Below are positions 5,741 to 12,067 of a stretch of DNA of 12,067 nucleotides, piece by piece. The notes under the pieces are model-generated. The model did no database searches and was not told where the DNA came from. It saw only the letters and a list, made by a program, of their open reading frames with translations. The DNA is from Methylococcaceae bacterium UBA659 (GTDB lineage Bacteria > Pseudomonadota > Gammaproteobacteria > Methylococcales > Methylomonadaceae), in the NCBI GenBank assembly GCA_002299495.1, contig DBNZ01000004.1, positions 1-12,067 on the forward strand. Direction: 5' to 3'. Position numbers and translations under genes: made by a program. Numbering within the stretch: position 1 is the stretch's first letter; every line of letters starts with the position of its first letter.

Positions 5741-6982
5741 ATGGATATTTGTAGCAGGGACTATAAACCCTTATTGACGGTCGCCGAGGCTCTGGCACGA
5801 ATGATGTCATCCATCAGGCCCATCCAAGAAGCTGAAATTGTCGGTTTAGGCGGGGCGATGGGGCGGATGCTGGCCAGCACCCTAGTTTCGCCCATCAATA
5901 TCCCGTCTGACCGTAATTCGGCCATGGACGGTTATGCCTTGATGAGCCATGACATTCAAGACAGCCCTTTCCAACTGGAAATCATCGGGACCGCTAGCGC
6001 GGGCAAACCGTTTCAAGGGAAAATATTAACCGGCCAATGTGTCAGGATTTTTACCGGTGCAGTGGCGCCGGTTCCGGCCGATACGGTCATCATGCAGGAG
6101 CAAGTCCATACCGAGGGCGGCATCGCCTATTTTCAAGGCGGTTTGAAACCAGGGCAAAACATCCGCGCAGCGGGTGAGGACGTGCGGGAAAATACGCCTT
6201 TATTACCCGCCGGGAAAAAATTGCTGGCCGGGGATTTGGCTTTGCTGGCGGCCGCCGGTATTGGCGATGTGCCAGTGACCAAGCGGCTGAGGGTTATTCA
6301 TTTCTCGACCGGCGATGAACTGGTTGCCGTAGGCGGGTCGCTCGCTAGCGGCAAAATATATGATAGCAACCGCTATTTGCTCCATGCGGCGCTGGCCCAG
6401 CCTGCCTATCAAGTGACCGATGGCGGGATTTTGGCGGACGACCCTAAGCTGTTGCAAGCAAAACTGGGCGCCGCCGCCCAAGACTTTGACGCCATCATCA
6501 CCACCGGCGGCGCGTCCGTTGGAGAGGCCGATTATGTCAAGGATGTGTTGGCCCGATTAGGGCGGGTGGATTTTTGGAAAATCGCCATCAAGCCGGGCAA
6601 ACCCATGGCCTATGGGCAAATCGGTCGATGCCATTTTTTTGGCTTGCCCGGCAACCCGGTTTCCGTCATGGTGACCTTTCAGCAGCTGGTCGTGCCGGCC
6701 TTGAAAAAACTTTCCGGAGCTGCCGATCACCTAAATTTCCGGATGCTGGCAACGTGCACGTCAACCTTGGAAAAATCACCCGGACGGGAAGAGTTCCAAC
6801 GCGGCTTTTTATCCCAAGATGTTGACGGAGGCTTGCAAGTCCGCAGCACCGGCAAACAAGGTTCGAATATTCTCAGTAGCTTGGCGGCGGCCAATTGTTT
6901 GGTGGTCTTGCCGGCCGAATGTGCGGGTGTTATGGCCGGGGACCGGGTTGTGGTCGAGCCTATTTGGGCATGGTTTCAATAA
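5741..6982 (+). CDS. moeA: molybdopterin molybdenumtransferase
   Basis: Inserts molybdenum into adenylylated molybdopterin, the step before guanylation by MobA/MobB. The protein is 413 aa, typical for MoeA. Visible family signatures are PSDRNSAMDGYA (55-66), AGEDVRE (144-150), STGDEL (189-194), TTGGASVGEADYVKD (254-268), IAIKPGKPMA (281-290) and GLPGNPVSVM (301-310). They span the N-terminal domains I/II, the MogA-like domain III with its substrate-binding loops, and the C-terminal beta domain IV. An AAGGT ribosome site (5726-5730), inside the end of mobB, is 10 nt before the ATG. The 3' end overlaps the convergent rhodanese gene by 7 bp. Confidence 0.96.
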   Translation: MDICSRDYKPLLTVAEALARMMSSIRPIQEAEIVGLGGAMGRMLASTLVSPINIPSDRNSAMDGYALMSHDIQDSPFQLEIIGTASAGKPFQGKILTGQCVRIFTGAVAPVPADTVIMQEQVHTEGGIAYFQGGLKPGQNIRAAGEDVRENTPLLPAGKKLLAGDLALLAAAGIGDVPVTKRLRVIHFSTGDELVAVGGSLASGKIYDSNRYLLHAALAQPAYQVTDGGILADDPKLLQAKLGAAAQDFDAIITTGGASVGEADYVKDVLARLGRVDFWKIAIKPGKPMAYGQIGRCHFFGLPGNPVSVMVTFQQLVVPALKKLSGAADHLNFRMLATCTSTLEKSPGREEFQRGFLSQDVDGGLQVRSTGKQGSNILSSLAAANCLVVLPAECAGVMAGDRVVVEPIWAWFQ

Positions 6983-7299
6983 CGGCGTATGCCACTGTCG
7001 CAATCCCGTGACCAGGCATCAATGCCGCCCTGCAGGTTGCCGACCCGCTGAAATCCGAAATGCAGCAGAACATTTGCCGCCTGCATGCTCCTCATGCCAT
7101 GGTGGCAGATCACCACCGTTTCTTTGCTGGCGTCCAATTCCGCTATCCTGCCTGGCAATTGGGCCAATGGGATCAAGCGGCTGCCCGGGATATGGGCATA
7201 ATTGAATTCAAAAGGCTCGCGTACATCCAACAAAACCAAATGGTCGTTGGCGTCGATTTCTTGTTTTAATTCCAGCGCGGTCAATTGTTTGATAGACAT
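6976..7299 (-). CDS. single-domain rhodanese-like sulfurtransferase
   Basis: A small cytoplasmic rhodanese-fold protein (107 aa from the preferred start), expected to carry a persulfide on its active-site cysteine and pass sulfur to an acceptor. Counting from the first of two adjacent ATGs (7302), DVREPFEF is at 26-33, HIPGS at 37-41 and the active-site loop CHHGMRS at 66-72, with the catalytic Cys at 66. GGIDAWSR is at 92-99. There is no signal peptide. GAGGA (7303-7307) abuts the first ATG, so the second ATG at 7299 is better spaced. It starts a few nt after the aminotransferase stop, so the pair is cotranscribed. The last 7 bp overlap moeA on the opposite strand. The sulfur acceptor is unknown. 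A link to molybdopterin sulfur chemistry is tempting because of the neighbour, but the genes are convergent, not in one operon. Confidence 0.9.
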   Translation of the reverse strand: MSIKQLTALELKQEIDANDHLVLLDVREPFEFNYAHIPGSRLIPLAQLPGRIAELDASKETVVICHHGMRSMQAANVLLHFGFQRVGNLQGGIDAWSRDCDSGIRRY

Positions 7300-7305
7300 C
7301 ATTCC

Positions 7306-8511
7306 TCAACTAACAAATCGTTCCAGCCGCCTGACCGCCTCCGCCAGATTAGCCATCGAAGTGGTATAGGCAAAGCGCAGGGCGTACTGGGCGTCATGGA
7401 CGCCGAAGTCTTTGCCCGGCGTCACGGCCACCGCTTCTTTGTCGAGCAAATCCCAGGCAAACTGAAAACTGTCATGGGTAAAGTTTGAACCATCGGCATA
7501 GATGTAAAATGCCCCCTCCGGTTTGATAGGGATTTTAAACCCTAGGCGTAGCAGTTGCTGATAAAGATAATCGCGGCGGCGGGCCAATTGCTTGCGCCTT
7601 AGCTCCAACTCTGCCAAAGTCTCCGGTTCAAAAGCCGATAACGCCGCAAACTGGGAATGCGTCGAGGTGGCGATAAAAATGTTCTGCGCCAGTTTTTCCG
7701 CCGCACCGACCCACGGCTCTGGAACCACCAACCAGCCGATACGCCAGCCGGTCATGCCAAAATACTTGGAAAAGCTATTGACCACGAAGACTTGGTCGCT
7801 AAATTGCAGTGCGGAAACCGCTGGCCGCCCATAAGTCAGGCCGTGGTAAATCTCATCTGAGAAAAAAATCCCGCCTAACTCTTCGGTCGCGGCAACCGCC
7901 TGTGCCAACTGCTCGTCCGCGATCAAAGTACCGGTGGGGTTGGCGGGTGAGGCGACTAGGACGCCTGTGCAGGTTTCCCCCCAATGCAGCCTAATTTGCC
8001 CTGCTGTCAGTTGGTATTGGTTTTCCGCGGAAACCGGCAGGGTCATAGCATGCCCGCCAAAGAGGCTGGCAAAATTGCGGTTACACGGGTAGCACGGATC
8101 GGCCATCATGATAGTGTCACCCGGGTTCAAGCTGATACCGAAGGCCAGCAAAAAAGCCCCAGAAGCCCCCGGGGTGATCAAAATCCGCCTCGGGTCGATA
8201 TCCACGCCATACCGCTGGCGATAAAAACCGGCGATTTTTTGCCGTAGTTCGGGCAAACCAGCCGCCGGGGTATATTTAACCTGGCCGGTTTCAATGTGCT
8301 TCAACGCGGCGTTGATAATGGCCTTGGGCGTAGGAAAGTCCGGTTCGCCGATTTCCATGTGGATCACCCGGCGGCCTGCGGTCTCCATGATTCTTGCCTG
8401 ACGCAGCAATTCCATGACATAAAACGGGGTAATGGCATTGACCCTGTCTGCGGGTTTGACGTTCATAAGCGCTAGCGGGTGTTTATCCAGTGAGAAATTT
8501 GCAAAACGCAT
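7306..8511 (-). CDS. class I/II pyridoxal-phosphate aminotransferase
   Basis: A 401-aa fold-type I PLP enzyme of the aspartate aminotransferase family (I-gamma-like), expected to move an amino group between an amino acid and a 2-oxo acid in the cytoplasm. Visible landmarks are the N-terminal EIGEPDFPTP (53-62), the YTPAAGLPELR segment (80-90), SPANPTGT (188-195), SDEIYHG (218-224), the PLP-binding lysine K249 in SFSKYFGMTGWR (246-257), and a carboxylate-binding Arg near 379 in LRFAY. The substrate cannot be fixed from sequence. Aspartate, alanine or aromatic amino acids are all possible. GGGAAGG at 8519-8525 is a strong ribosome site 7 nt before the ATG at 8511. The internal ATG for MNVKPAD lacks one. 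The rhodanese gene follows at once. Confidence 0.93.
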   Translation of the reverse strand: MRFANFSLDKHPLALMNVKPADRVNAITPFYVMELLRQARIMETAGRRVIHMEIGEPDFPTPKAIINAALKHIETGQVKYTPAAGLPELRQKIAGFYRQRYGVDIDPRRILITPGASGAFLLAFGISLNPGDTIMMADPCYPCNRNFASLFGGHAMTLPVSAENQYQLTAGQIRLHWGETCTGVLVASPANPTGTLIADEQLAQAVAATEELGGIFFSDEIYHGLTYGRPAVSALQFSDQVFVVNSFSKYFGMTGWRIGWLVVPEPWVGAAEKLAQNIFIATSTHSQFAALSAFEPETLAELELRRKQLARRRDYLYQQLLRLGFKIPIKPEGAFYIYADGSNFTHDSFQFAWDLLDKEAVAVTPGKDFGVHDAQYALRFAYTTSMANLAEAVRRLERFVS

Positions 8512-8518
8512 TGCCCAG

Positions 8519-8525
8519 CCTTCCC
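8519..8525 (-). promoter_or_regulatory. strong ribosome binding site of the aminotransferase gene
   Basis: GGGAAGG on the minus strand, 7 nt upstream of the ATG at 8511, supports the full-length start over the internal Met at codon 16. It lies just after the TAA of a 39-codon ORF, so the two could be translationally linked if that ORF is real. Confidence 0.55.
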
Positions 8526-8526
8526 A

Positions 8527-8646
8527 TTATTCAATTTCGCATACAGTTGATTGGCCGTTTTGAACACAACCCTTTGAATGGGTAAATGGGCTTTCTTTAC
8601 CGCGTTGGGCGCACCTGATAACGGCGGGTAAAAACTCGCGGCTCAT
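8527..8646 (-). CDS. possible 39-aa peptide between cysH and aminotransferase
   Basis: ATG at 8646 to TAA at 8527 gives a 39-residue peptide beginning MSREFLPAVIRCAQRGKE, with three cysteines (12, 27, 36). A GGGG tract about 7 nt before the ATG could serve as ribosome site. The ORF starts 36 nt after the cysH stop and ends 15 nt before the aminotransferase ATG, on the same strand, which would be neat operon packing. There is no similarity I recognise, and an ORF this short can arise by chance. Confidence 0.2.
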   Translation of the reverse strand: MSREFLPAVIRCAQRGKESPFTHSKGCVQNGQSTVCEIE

Positions 8647-8682
8647 GGCGTCGCCCCATTGGCTTTATAACCGAAATGCACG

Positions 8683-9393
8683 CTAAAGATGCAAGCCGCA
8701 TTCGGTTTTGGGTTTTCCCAGCCAGCGGCCACTTCGGCCTTCGCCCTTGACCGTGCAGTGGGTGCAACCGATGGAAGAATAACCTTCGGCGACTAAGGGA
8801 TGGAACGGGAGTTTATGTTCGGCGATATAGGTGTCACGCTCTTCCCGCGACACGTCTATCATCGGGTTGAACTTGATAATGCCACGGCGCTCTTCAAAAA
8901 TGGCTAGCCCGGCACGGTGATCGGTCTGCCAGCTCATAAGGCTGGACACCCAGATATCGTAATTGGACTTTATGCTTTCCAATGAATTTATTTTATTGAT
9001 CGTGCAGCAAAAATCCGGGTCGGTTTGGTACAGCTTTTCTTTTACGCTGTATTCATGCTGATAATCATCCGCTTTGATGTCTTGGACTTTTAAATGGTAT
9101 AGCCCAATCAAATAATTACGATAAATTAAGGTCTCCGGAAAATGAAATCCGGTATCGATAAAAAAAATCACCTGCTCGGGACGGATGCGGGAAATGATAT
9201 GTAGAAAATAAGCCGAAGTCGCCGCGAAAGATGACGTCACCATGATTTTTTCGGGTTTAAAATCGGTGTACAGCTTACGCAAACGGCCTTCAAAACCAAG
9301 CGGTTGATATTGGCGGTTCAATTCAGCAATTTGTTCATGGATTAAAATGAGGCTGTTGCTGCGGTTCTGGATTTTCTCTTCTGTTTCTGACAT
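8683..9393 (-). CDS. cysH: CysH-family [4Fe-4S] adenylylsulfate reductase
   Basis: A 236-aa member of the PAPS/APS reductase family, which reduces activated sulfate to sulfite in assimilatory sulfate reduction. The nucleotide-binding region shows TSSFAATSA (53-61) and FIDTGFHFPET (78-88). The cysteine pair C129-C130 and C210-x2-C213 are the four ligands of the [4Fe-4S] cluster found in APS reductases and absent from the E. coli-type PAPS reductase, so APS is the likelier substrate. The catalytic C232 is in the terminal KTECGLHL. The central segment, SLMSWQTDHR at 151-160, differs from the Arg-rich loop of common proteobacterial CysH. From memory the whole looks closer to forms in Bacteroidota. 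The middle of the gene (8941-9240) is about 40% GC by hand count, lower than neighbouring genes. No sulfite reductase, cysD or cysN is nearby. The start has a weak GAG site about 8 nt upstream. Confidence 0.86.
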   Translation of the reverse strand: MSETEEKIQNRSNSLILIHEQIAELNRQYQPLGFEGRLRKLYTDFKPEKIMVTSSFAATSAYFLHIISRIRPEQVIFFIDTGFHFPETLIYRNYLIGLYHLKVQDIKADDYQHEYSVKEKLYQTDPDFCCTINKINSLESIKSNYDIWVSSLMSWQTDHRAGLAIFEERRGIIKFNPMIDVSREERDTYIAEHKLPFHPLVAEGYSSIGCTHCTVKGEGRSGRWLGKPKTECGLHL

Positions 9394-9405
9394 TGCTGTT
9401 ACTCG

Positions 9406-9434
9406 TTATTAACCGTATACATTGGAAATTTCAA
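9406..9434 (-). promoter_or_regulatory. possible promoter immediately upstream of cysH
   Basis: On the minus strand TTGAAA (9429-9434, 5/6 to the -35 consensus) and TAATAA (9406-9411, 3/6) are 17 nt apart. The -10 is weak and would start transcription very close to the ATG at 9393, giving a leader of about 5-10 nt. Expression from the TATAAT site further upstream is an alternative. Confidence 0.2.
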
Positions 9435-9628
9435 ATTAAAAGCGAACCCGTACCATCAAATAACCAAGGCAATCCTGCCGGATGACCCGCTGGTACAAGG
9501 TCAGCATAGACGGCGTCGTGCAAACGGAAAAAATCACCGCTGACCTCTGCGTCCGTTTCATTTTGCACAGCCAGCGGCATCAGGCCATCCTGGGTTTCCC
9601 AAACACTGAAATGAACCTGACCGGCCAC
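9431..9628 (-). CDS. possible 65-aa hypothetical protein upstream of cysH
   Basis: A GTG-to-TGA frame of 65 codons on the cysH strand, ending 37 nt before cysH. The predicted peptide is acidic, with Trp, Phe and Asp spread as in a folded protein and no membrane segment or signal peptide. I do not recognise it. Support is its codon-like composition and position. Against it are a rare start codon, a poor ribosome site (GCGG 7 nt upstream) and a hairpin ending 2 nt before the start that would bury that site. The open frame extends upstream to a TAG at 9656-9658 without an ATG. It may be a small protein cotranscribed with cysH, or the remnant of a longer gene. Confidence 0.35.
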   Translation of the reverse strand: MAGQVHFSVWETQDGLMPLAVQNETDAEVSGDFFRLHDAVYADLVPAGHPAGLPWLFDGTGSLLI

Positions 9629-9630
9629 CC

Positions 9631-9667
9631 TAAACCGCTTTAGGACACAAATACCCTAAAGCGTTTA
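9631..9667. repeat. 13-bp stem with one bulged C, 10-nt loop
   Basis: Positions 9631-9644 pair with 9655-9667 over 13 base pairs with a single bulged C (9635 or 9636); the loop is 9645-9654. On the plus strand it is followed by ATTTTA, so it could act as a weak terminator for plus-strand transcription, though no plus-strand gene lies upstream. On the minus strand it would fold in the leader of the 65-aa ORF and of cysH, with no T-run after it. A structural or attenuator role there is speculative. Confidence 0.5.
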
Positions 9668-9687
9668 ATTTTACCAGCGTATTGACC

Positions 9688-9717
9688 ATTATACTGGACA
9701 AGCGTGGCACCGTTTAA
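9688..9717 (-). promoter_or_regulatory. possible promoter reading toward cysH
   Basis: A perfect TATAAT on the minus strand (9688-9693) lies 18 nt from TTAAAC (9712-9717), only 3/6 to the -35 consensus. Transcription would start near 9681, run through the hairpin at 9631-9667, then the 65-aa ORF and cysH. The good -10 and the downstream gene order support it; the poor -35 suggests an activator or chance. Confidence 0.3.
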
Positions 9718-9725
9718 CCCACGCT
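9701..9725. repeat. 7-bp perfect inverted repeat (possible priA 3' hairpin)
   Basis: AGCGTGG (9701-9707) pairs with CCACGCT (9719-9725) around an 11-nt loop, about 55 nt beyond the priA stop codon. It is GC-rich enough to fold in RNA, but the minus-strand sequence after it lacks a T-run, so it is not a standard intrinsic terminator. It overlaps the -35 area of the possible promoter at 9688-9717 and might instead be a protein-binding site. Confidence 0.35.
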
Positions 9726-9729
9726 ATAC

Positions 9730-9756
9730 CACCGAATGGGTGATCACCGAGTGGGT
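9730..9756. repeat. 12-bp tandem direct repeat with central palindrome
   Basis: CACCGAATGGGT (9730-9741) recurs as CACCGAGTGGGT (9745-9756), 11 of 12 identical with a 15-nt period. The junction forms the perfect 10-bp palindrome GGTGATCACC at 9739-9748. It may be a regulator site upstream of the cysH leader or a chance duplication. Confidence 0.4.
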
Positions 9757-9779
9757 ATTTACGGCTTACTGTATTTGAT

Positions 9780-11999
9780 TCAATAAAGGTCCAACGGGTC
9801 AACGTCTAGCGACCAACGCACTGTCTTGCCCGGTTTGATGCCCGCCAGCCCTTCGGCCACATGATCCAATAACGCATGCAAGCCCGTCCGCCGCCTCGAC
9901 TGGAACAAGAGCTGATACCGAAAAAGACCGGCCCGTTTCGCCATTGGCGCGGGCACTGGACCTAGCACCTGCAACCCTGTTCCGGCATAGGCTTTCGCCA
10001 TATCCACCACTTGACGCAACAGGTTTTCCACCACTTGCGGCTGGCCAGCCTCCACCCTTAATAAAGCTTGATAACGGTAAGGCGGCAACCCGGCTTGCTT
10101 GCGTTCAGCCAAAGCCATTTGGGCAAAATGGCGGTAGCCTGCGTTAATTAACGTCATCAATAACGGATGCTCGGGCCTACGGGTCTGCAACACCACCTTG
10201 CCGGGTTTTTCCGCCCGCCCCGCCCGCCCGGCCACCTGCACAATCTGTTGCGCCAACCGCTCCTGGGCGTGGAAGTCGATGCTGAACAAGCCGCTATCGA
10301 CATCAATGATGACCACCAAGGTGACATTCGGGAAATGATGGCCTTTTGCCAACATCTGCGTACCCAAGACAATATCCGTCCGGCCTTGATTGATTTGGGC
10401 CAGGTAACGATCTAAAGCACCTTTGCGTTGTGTCGTATCCCTGTCCAAACGGATAACGGTATGCTCAGGGAACAACTCCGCCAGAATATTTTCCACCCGC
10501 TCGGTACCAAGACCTAACGCCGTCAATTGAGGGCTTTTGCAAGCCGGACACAGCTTGGGCAAAACCTGTTCATAACCGCAATGGTGGCAACGTAACAAAC
10601 TGGCTTTGGCATGCACGACCAAGTTGGCATCGCAACGCACGCAACGTGCCACCCAACCGCAGCCGTGGCAAATTAAGGTAGGGGCAAAACCGCGCCGGTT
10701 TAGGAACAGCAACACCTGCTCCTGTTTCGCCAAGGTTTTCCGGATTTGCGCCAGCACTGGCTCGGACAGCCCTGCGGTCATTTTTTTATTGCGGATATCC
10801 AGCAGTTGCAACTCCGGCTCAGTGGCATTGCCCGCCCGCTCTGGCAGGTGCAACAAGTGGTAACGCTTTTTTTCGACGTTAAACAGGCTTTCCAATGAGG
10901 GCGTAGCGGAACCCAGCAATACCGGGATACCCAACATCTTAGCGCGCATCACCGCCACATCACGGGCGGAAAAGCGGAAACCTTCCTGTTGCTTGAAAGA
11001 CGGGTCGTGTTCTTCGTCAAGGACGATCAAGCCTAAGTTTTTAAACGGCGTAAACAAAGCCGACCGGGTTCCCAGCATAATAGGGCAATGGCCTTGTTGC
11101 ATGCTTAGCCAAGCCCGTAGCCGCTGGCCGTCGGTAAGGCCGGAGTGGCTAACCGCGATATTGACCGCGAAGCGTTCACGGAAGCGCTGTTCCAATTGTG
11201 GCGTCAGGGTTATTTCCGGCACCAGCACCAACACTTGTCGGTTTTGCGCCAACACCGCACTGATGACTTGCAGATAAACCTCGGTTTTGCCGCTGCCGGT
11301 CACGCCTTCCAGCAAAAACACCGCAAAACGATGCAGCTGTCCGACCACAGCGCGGATCGCCGCCTGTTGCCGGTCATTGCAAACAAAGCCCGGCGCTTGC
11401 GTGTAGGGAATAAGTTCGGCGGGGGCATCGTCCTCTACGATTAGCCATTGCTTGGCCAACCATTGCCTTAAAACCGCCTTGGCGCTGGCGGAAACCAATT
11501 GCGGGTGGTCTTTTGGCCGGATAGTGCCCGCTTTAAAAAAACCCAGCATAGCCTGTTGCCTAGAAGCCCTTTTTAATCCCTTTTCGTCAATGGCCAGGCC
11601 TAATGGGGTCAACCTATAGCATTGCGGTGACTTAAGATGCGCCGCCTTACCTTGCCGTAAAGCCACCGGAAAAGCGCTGCTGATGACTTCACCTAAAGGA
11701 TGGTGGTAATAACGGCTGGCCCAGCACAATAGCTCCATATCTTTAACCGACAATAACGGCTGCGTATCCAGAATGCACAGCACCGGCTTCAGTTTTTCCG
11801 GCCCTACTTCGGTATGGCTGGCCACTTCAACCAAGAAGGCGATTTTTTTGCTTTTGCCAAACGGCACCTCTAACCGAATACCTGGGAAAACCGCACAAAC
11901 ATCTTGATTCATAGGGGCAAGGTAATCGAACAGGCGGTCGACAGGGACGGGGATTGCAACCCTGAAAATAACGGGGTCGCAGTTGTGCAAGTTAGCCAT
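9780..11999 (-). CDS. priA: primosomal protein N' (replication restart helicase PriA)
   Basis: A 3'-to-5' DNA helicase that recognises stalled forks and D-loops and loads the primosome for replication restart. It is 739 aa, close to the about 730 aa of E. coli PriA. The N-terminal DNA-binding domain begins with IFRVAIPVPVDRLFDYL (about 11-27). Helicase motifs are Walker A GVTGSGKT (232-239), PEITLTPQL (261-269), GTRSALFTPF (310-319), DEEH (328-331), GSATPS (363-368) and QVAGRAGR (588-595). All eight zinc-binding cysteines are present in paired CxxC motifs (C444/C447, C453/C456, C471/C474, C484/C487). The gene appears intact. The ATG at 11999 has no clear Shine-Dalgarno sequence; a TTG at codon 4 is the only nearby alternative. 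No clear partner gene lies on the same strand. Confidence 0.96.
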   Translation of the reverse strand: MANLHNCDPVIFRVAIPVPVDRLFDYLAPMNQDVCAVFPGIRLEVPFGKSKKIAFLVEVASHTEVGPEKLKPVLCILDTQPLLSVKDMELLCWASRYYHHPLGEVISSAFPVALRQGKAAHLKSPQCYRLTPLGLAIDEKGLKRASRQQAMLGFFKAGTIRPKDHPQLVSASAKAVLRQWLAKQWLIVEDDAPAELIPYTQAPGFVCNDRQQAAIRAVVGQLHRFAVFLLEGVTGSGKTEVYLQVISAVLAQNRQVLVLVPEITLTPQLEQRFRERFAVNIAVSHSGLTDGQRLRAWLSMQQGHCPIMLGTRSALFTPFKNLGLIVLDEEHDPSFKQQEGFRFSARDVAVMRAKMLGIPVLLGSATPSLESLFNVEKKRYHLLHLPERAGNATEPELQLLDIRNKKMTAGLSEPVLAQIRKTLAKQEQVLLFLNRRGFAPTLICHGCGWVARCVRCDANLVVHAKASLLRCHHCGYEQVLPKLCPACKSPQLTALGLGTERVENILAELFPEHTVIRLDRDTTQRKGALDRYLAQINQGRTDIVLGTQMLAKGHHFPNVTLVVIIDVDSGLFSIDFHAQERLAQQIVQVAGRAGRAEKPGKVVLQTRRPEHPLLMTLINAGYRHFAQMALAERKQAGLPPYRYQALLRVEAGQPQVVENLLRQVVDMAKAYAGTGLQVLGPVPAPMAKRAGLFRYQLLFQSRRRTGLHALLDHVAEGLAGIKPGKTVRWSLDVDPLDLY

Positions 12000-12067
12000 A
12001 GCGATTAGTGATTAAGGGGGCGATATTTTTGGGTTACATGGGAGCGCCCTTCGGCCCGGGGCGGGAC
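12000..12067. other. priA upstream region, cut by the window end
   Basis: Sixty-eight bases upstream of priA. I see no convincing sigma70 promoter. The last 30 bases are GC-rich (GCGCCC and CCCGGGGCGGG elements). A plus-strand ATG at 12038 opens a frame that runs off the end after ten codons, too short to call. Confidence 0.4.

Larger units (their letters stand above)
9394..9779. other. repeat-rich intergenic region between cysH and priA
   Basis: The 386 bases between the priA stop and the cysH start hold one doubtful 65-codon minus-strand ORF (9431-9628), a 13-bp hairpin (9631-9667), a 7-bp hairpin (9701-9725), a 12-bp imperfect direct repeat with a 10-bp palindrome (9730-9756), and a minus-strand TATAAT box (9688-9693). 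No intrinsic terminator with a T-run is seen for priA on the minus strand. Confidence 0.5.

Noticed and set aside
12038..12067. Start of a plus-strand gene running off the window
   Set aside because: Only ten codons are present, the nearest G-rich tract is too far upstream for a ribosome site, and no conserved N-terminus is recognisable.
1..12067. Mobile element, CRISPR array, tRNA, rRNA or defence system
   Set aside because: No transposase or integrase, no spaced repeat array and no tRNA/rRNA-like sequence was seen. All larger genes are housekeeping families.

Overview
The window looks like an ordinary chromosomal stretch of a gammaproteobacterium. RpoS follows an NlpD-like protein, the arrangement typical of Gammaproteobacteria. 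The other genes are housekeeping genes of average proteobacterial type, and hand-counted blocks of the larger genes are roughly 55-60% GC. From remembered sequence character (frequent TTG leucine codons, the YbiB-type protein beside heme O synthase) I lean towards a Methylococcales-like methanotroph, but nothing here proves that. I see no mobile element, CRISPR array, tRNA or rRNA.

Layout. Positions 1-457 are a flank with at most one doubtful small ORF. Heme O synthase (cyoE) and a TrpD2/YbiB-type protein form a two-gene plus-strand unit with ATGA overlap (458-2376). Facing it on the minus strand is a J-domain membrane protein - NlpD-like - rpoS cluster (5131 down to 2447). A short divergent intergenic region with a perfect 13-bp palindrome separates this from mobB-moeA on the plus strand (5216-6982), which serve the last steps of molybdenum cofactor assembly. 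moeA converges, with a 7-bp overlap, on a minus-strand pair: a class I/II aminotransferase followed by a rhodanese. Next on the minus strand is a CysH-family reductase with iron-sulfur cysteines, noticeably AT-rich in its middle. A 386-bp interval then holds a possible 65-aa ORF and several inverted and direct repeats. Last is the complete primosomal helicase gene priA (11999 down to 9780).

How the genes work together. CyoE supplies heme O for terminal oxidases. MobB and MoeA finish molybdenum cofactor. The rhodanese and CysH both handle sulfur. NlpD-like and RpoS link cell-wall hydrolase control to the general stress response, with an inner-membrane J-protein at the head of that cluster. PriA restarts stalled replication forks.

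I found no convincing new multi-gene system. The points most worth a second look are the divergent, AT-rich iron-sulfur CysH, the repeat-rich leader region beside it, the palindrome between the J-protein gene and mobB, and the very degenerate, apparently non-lipidated NlpD homologue.
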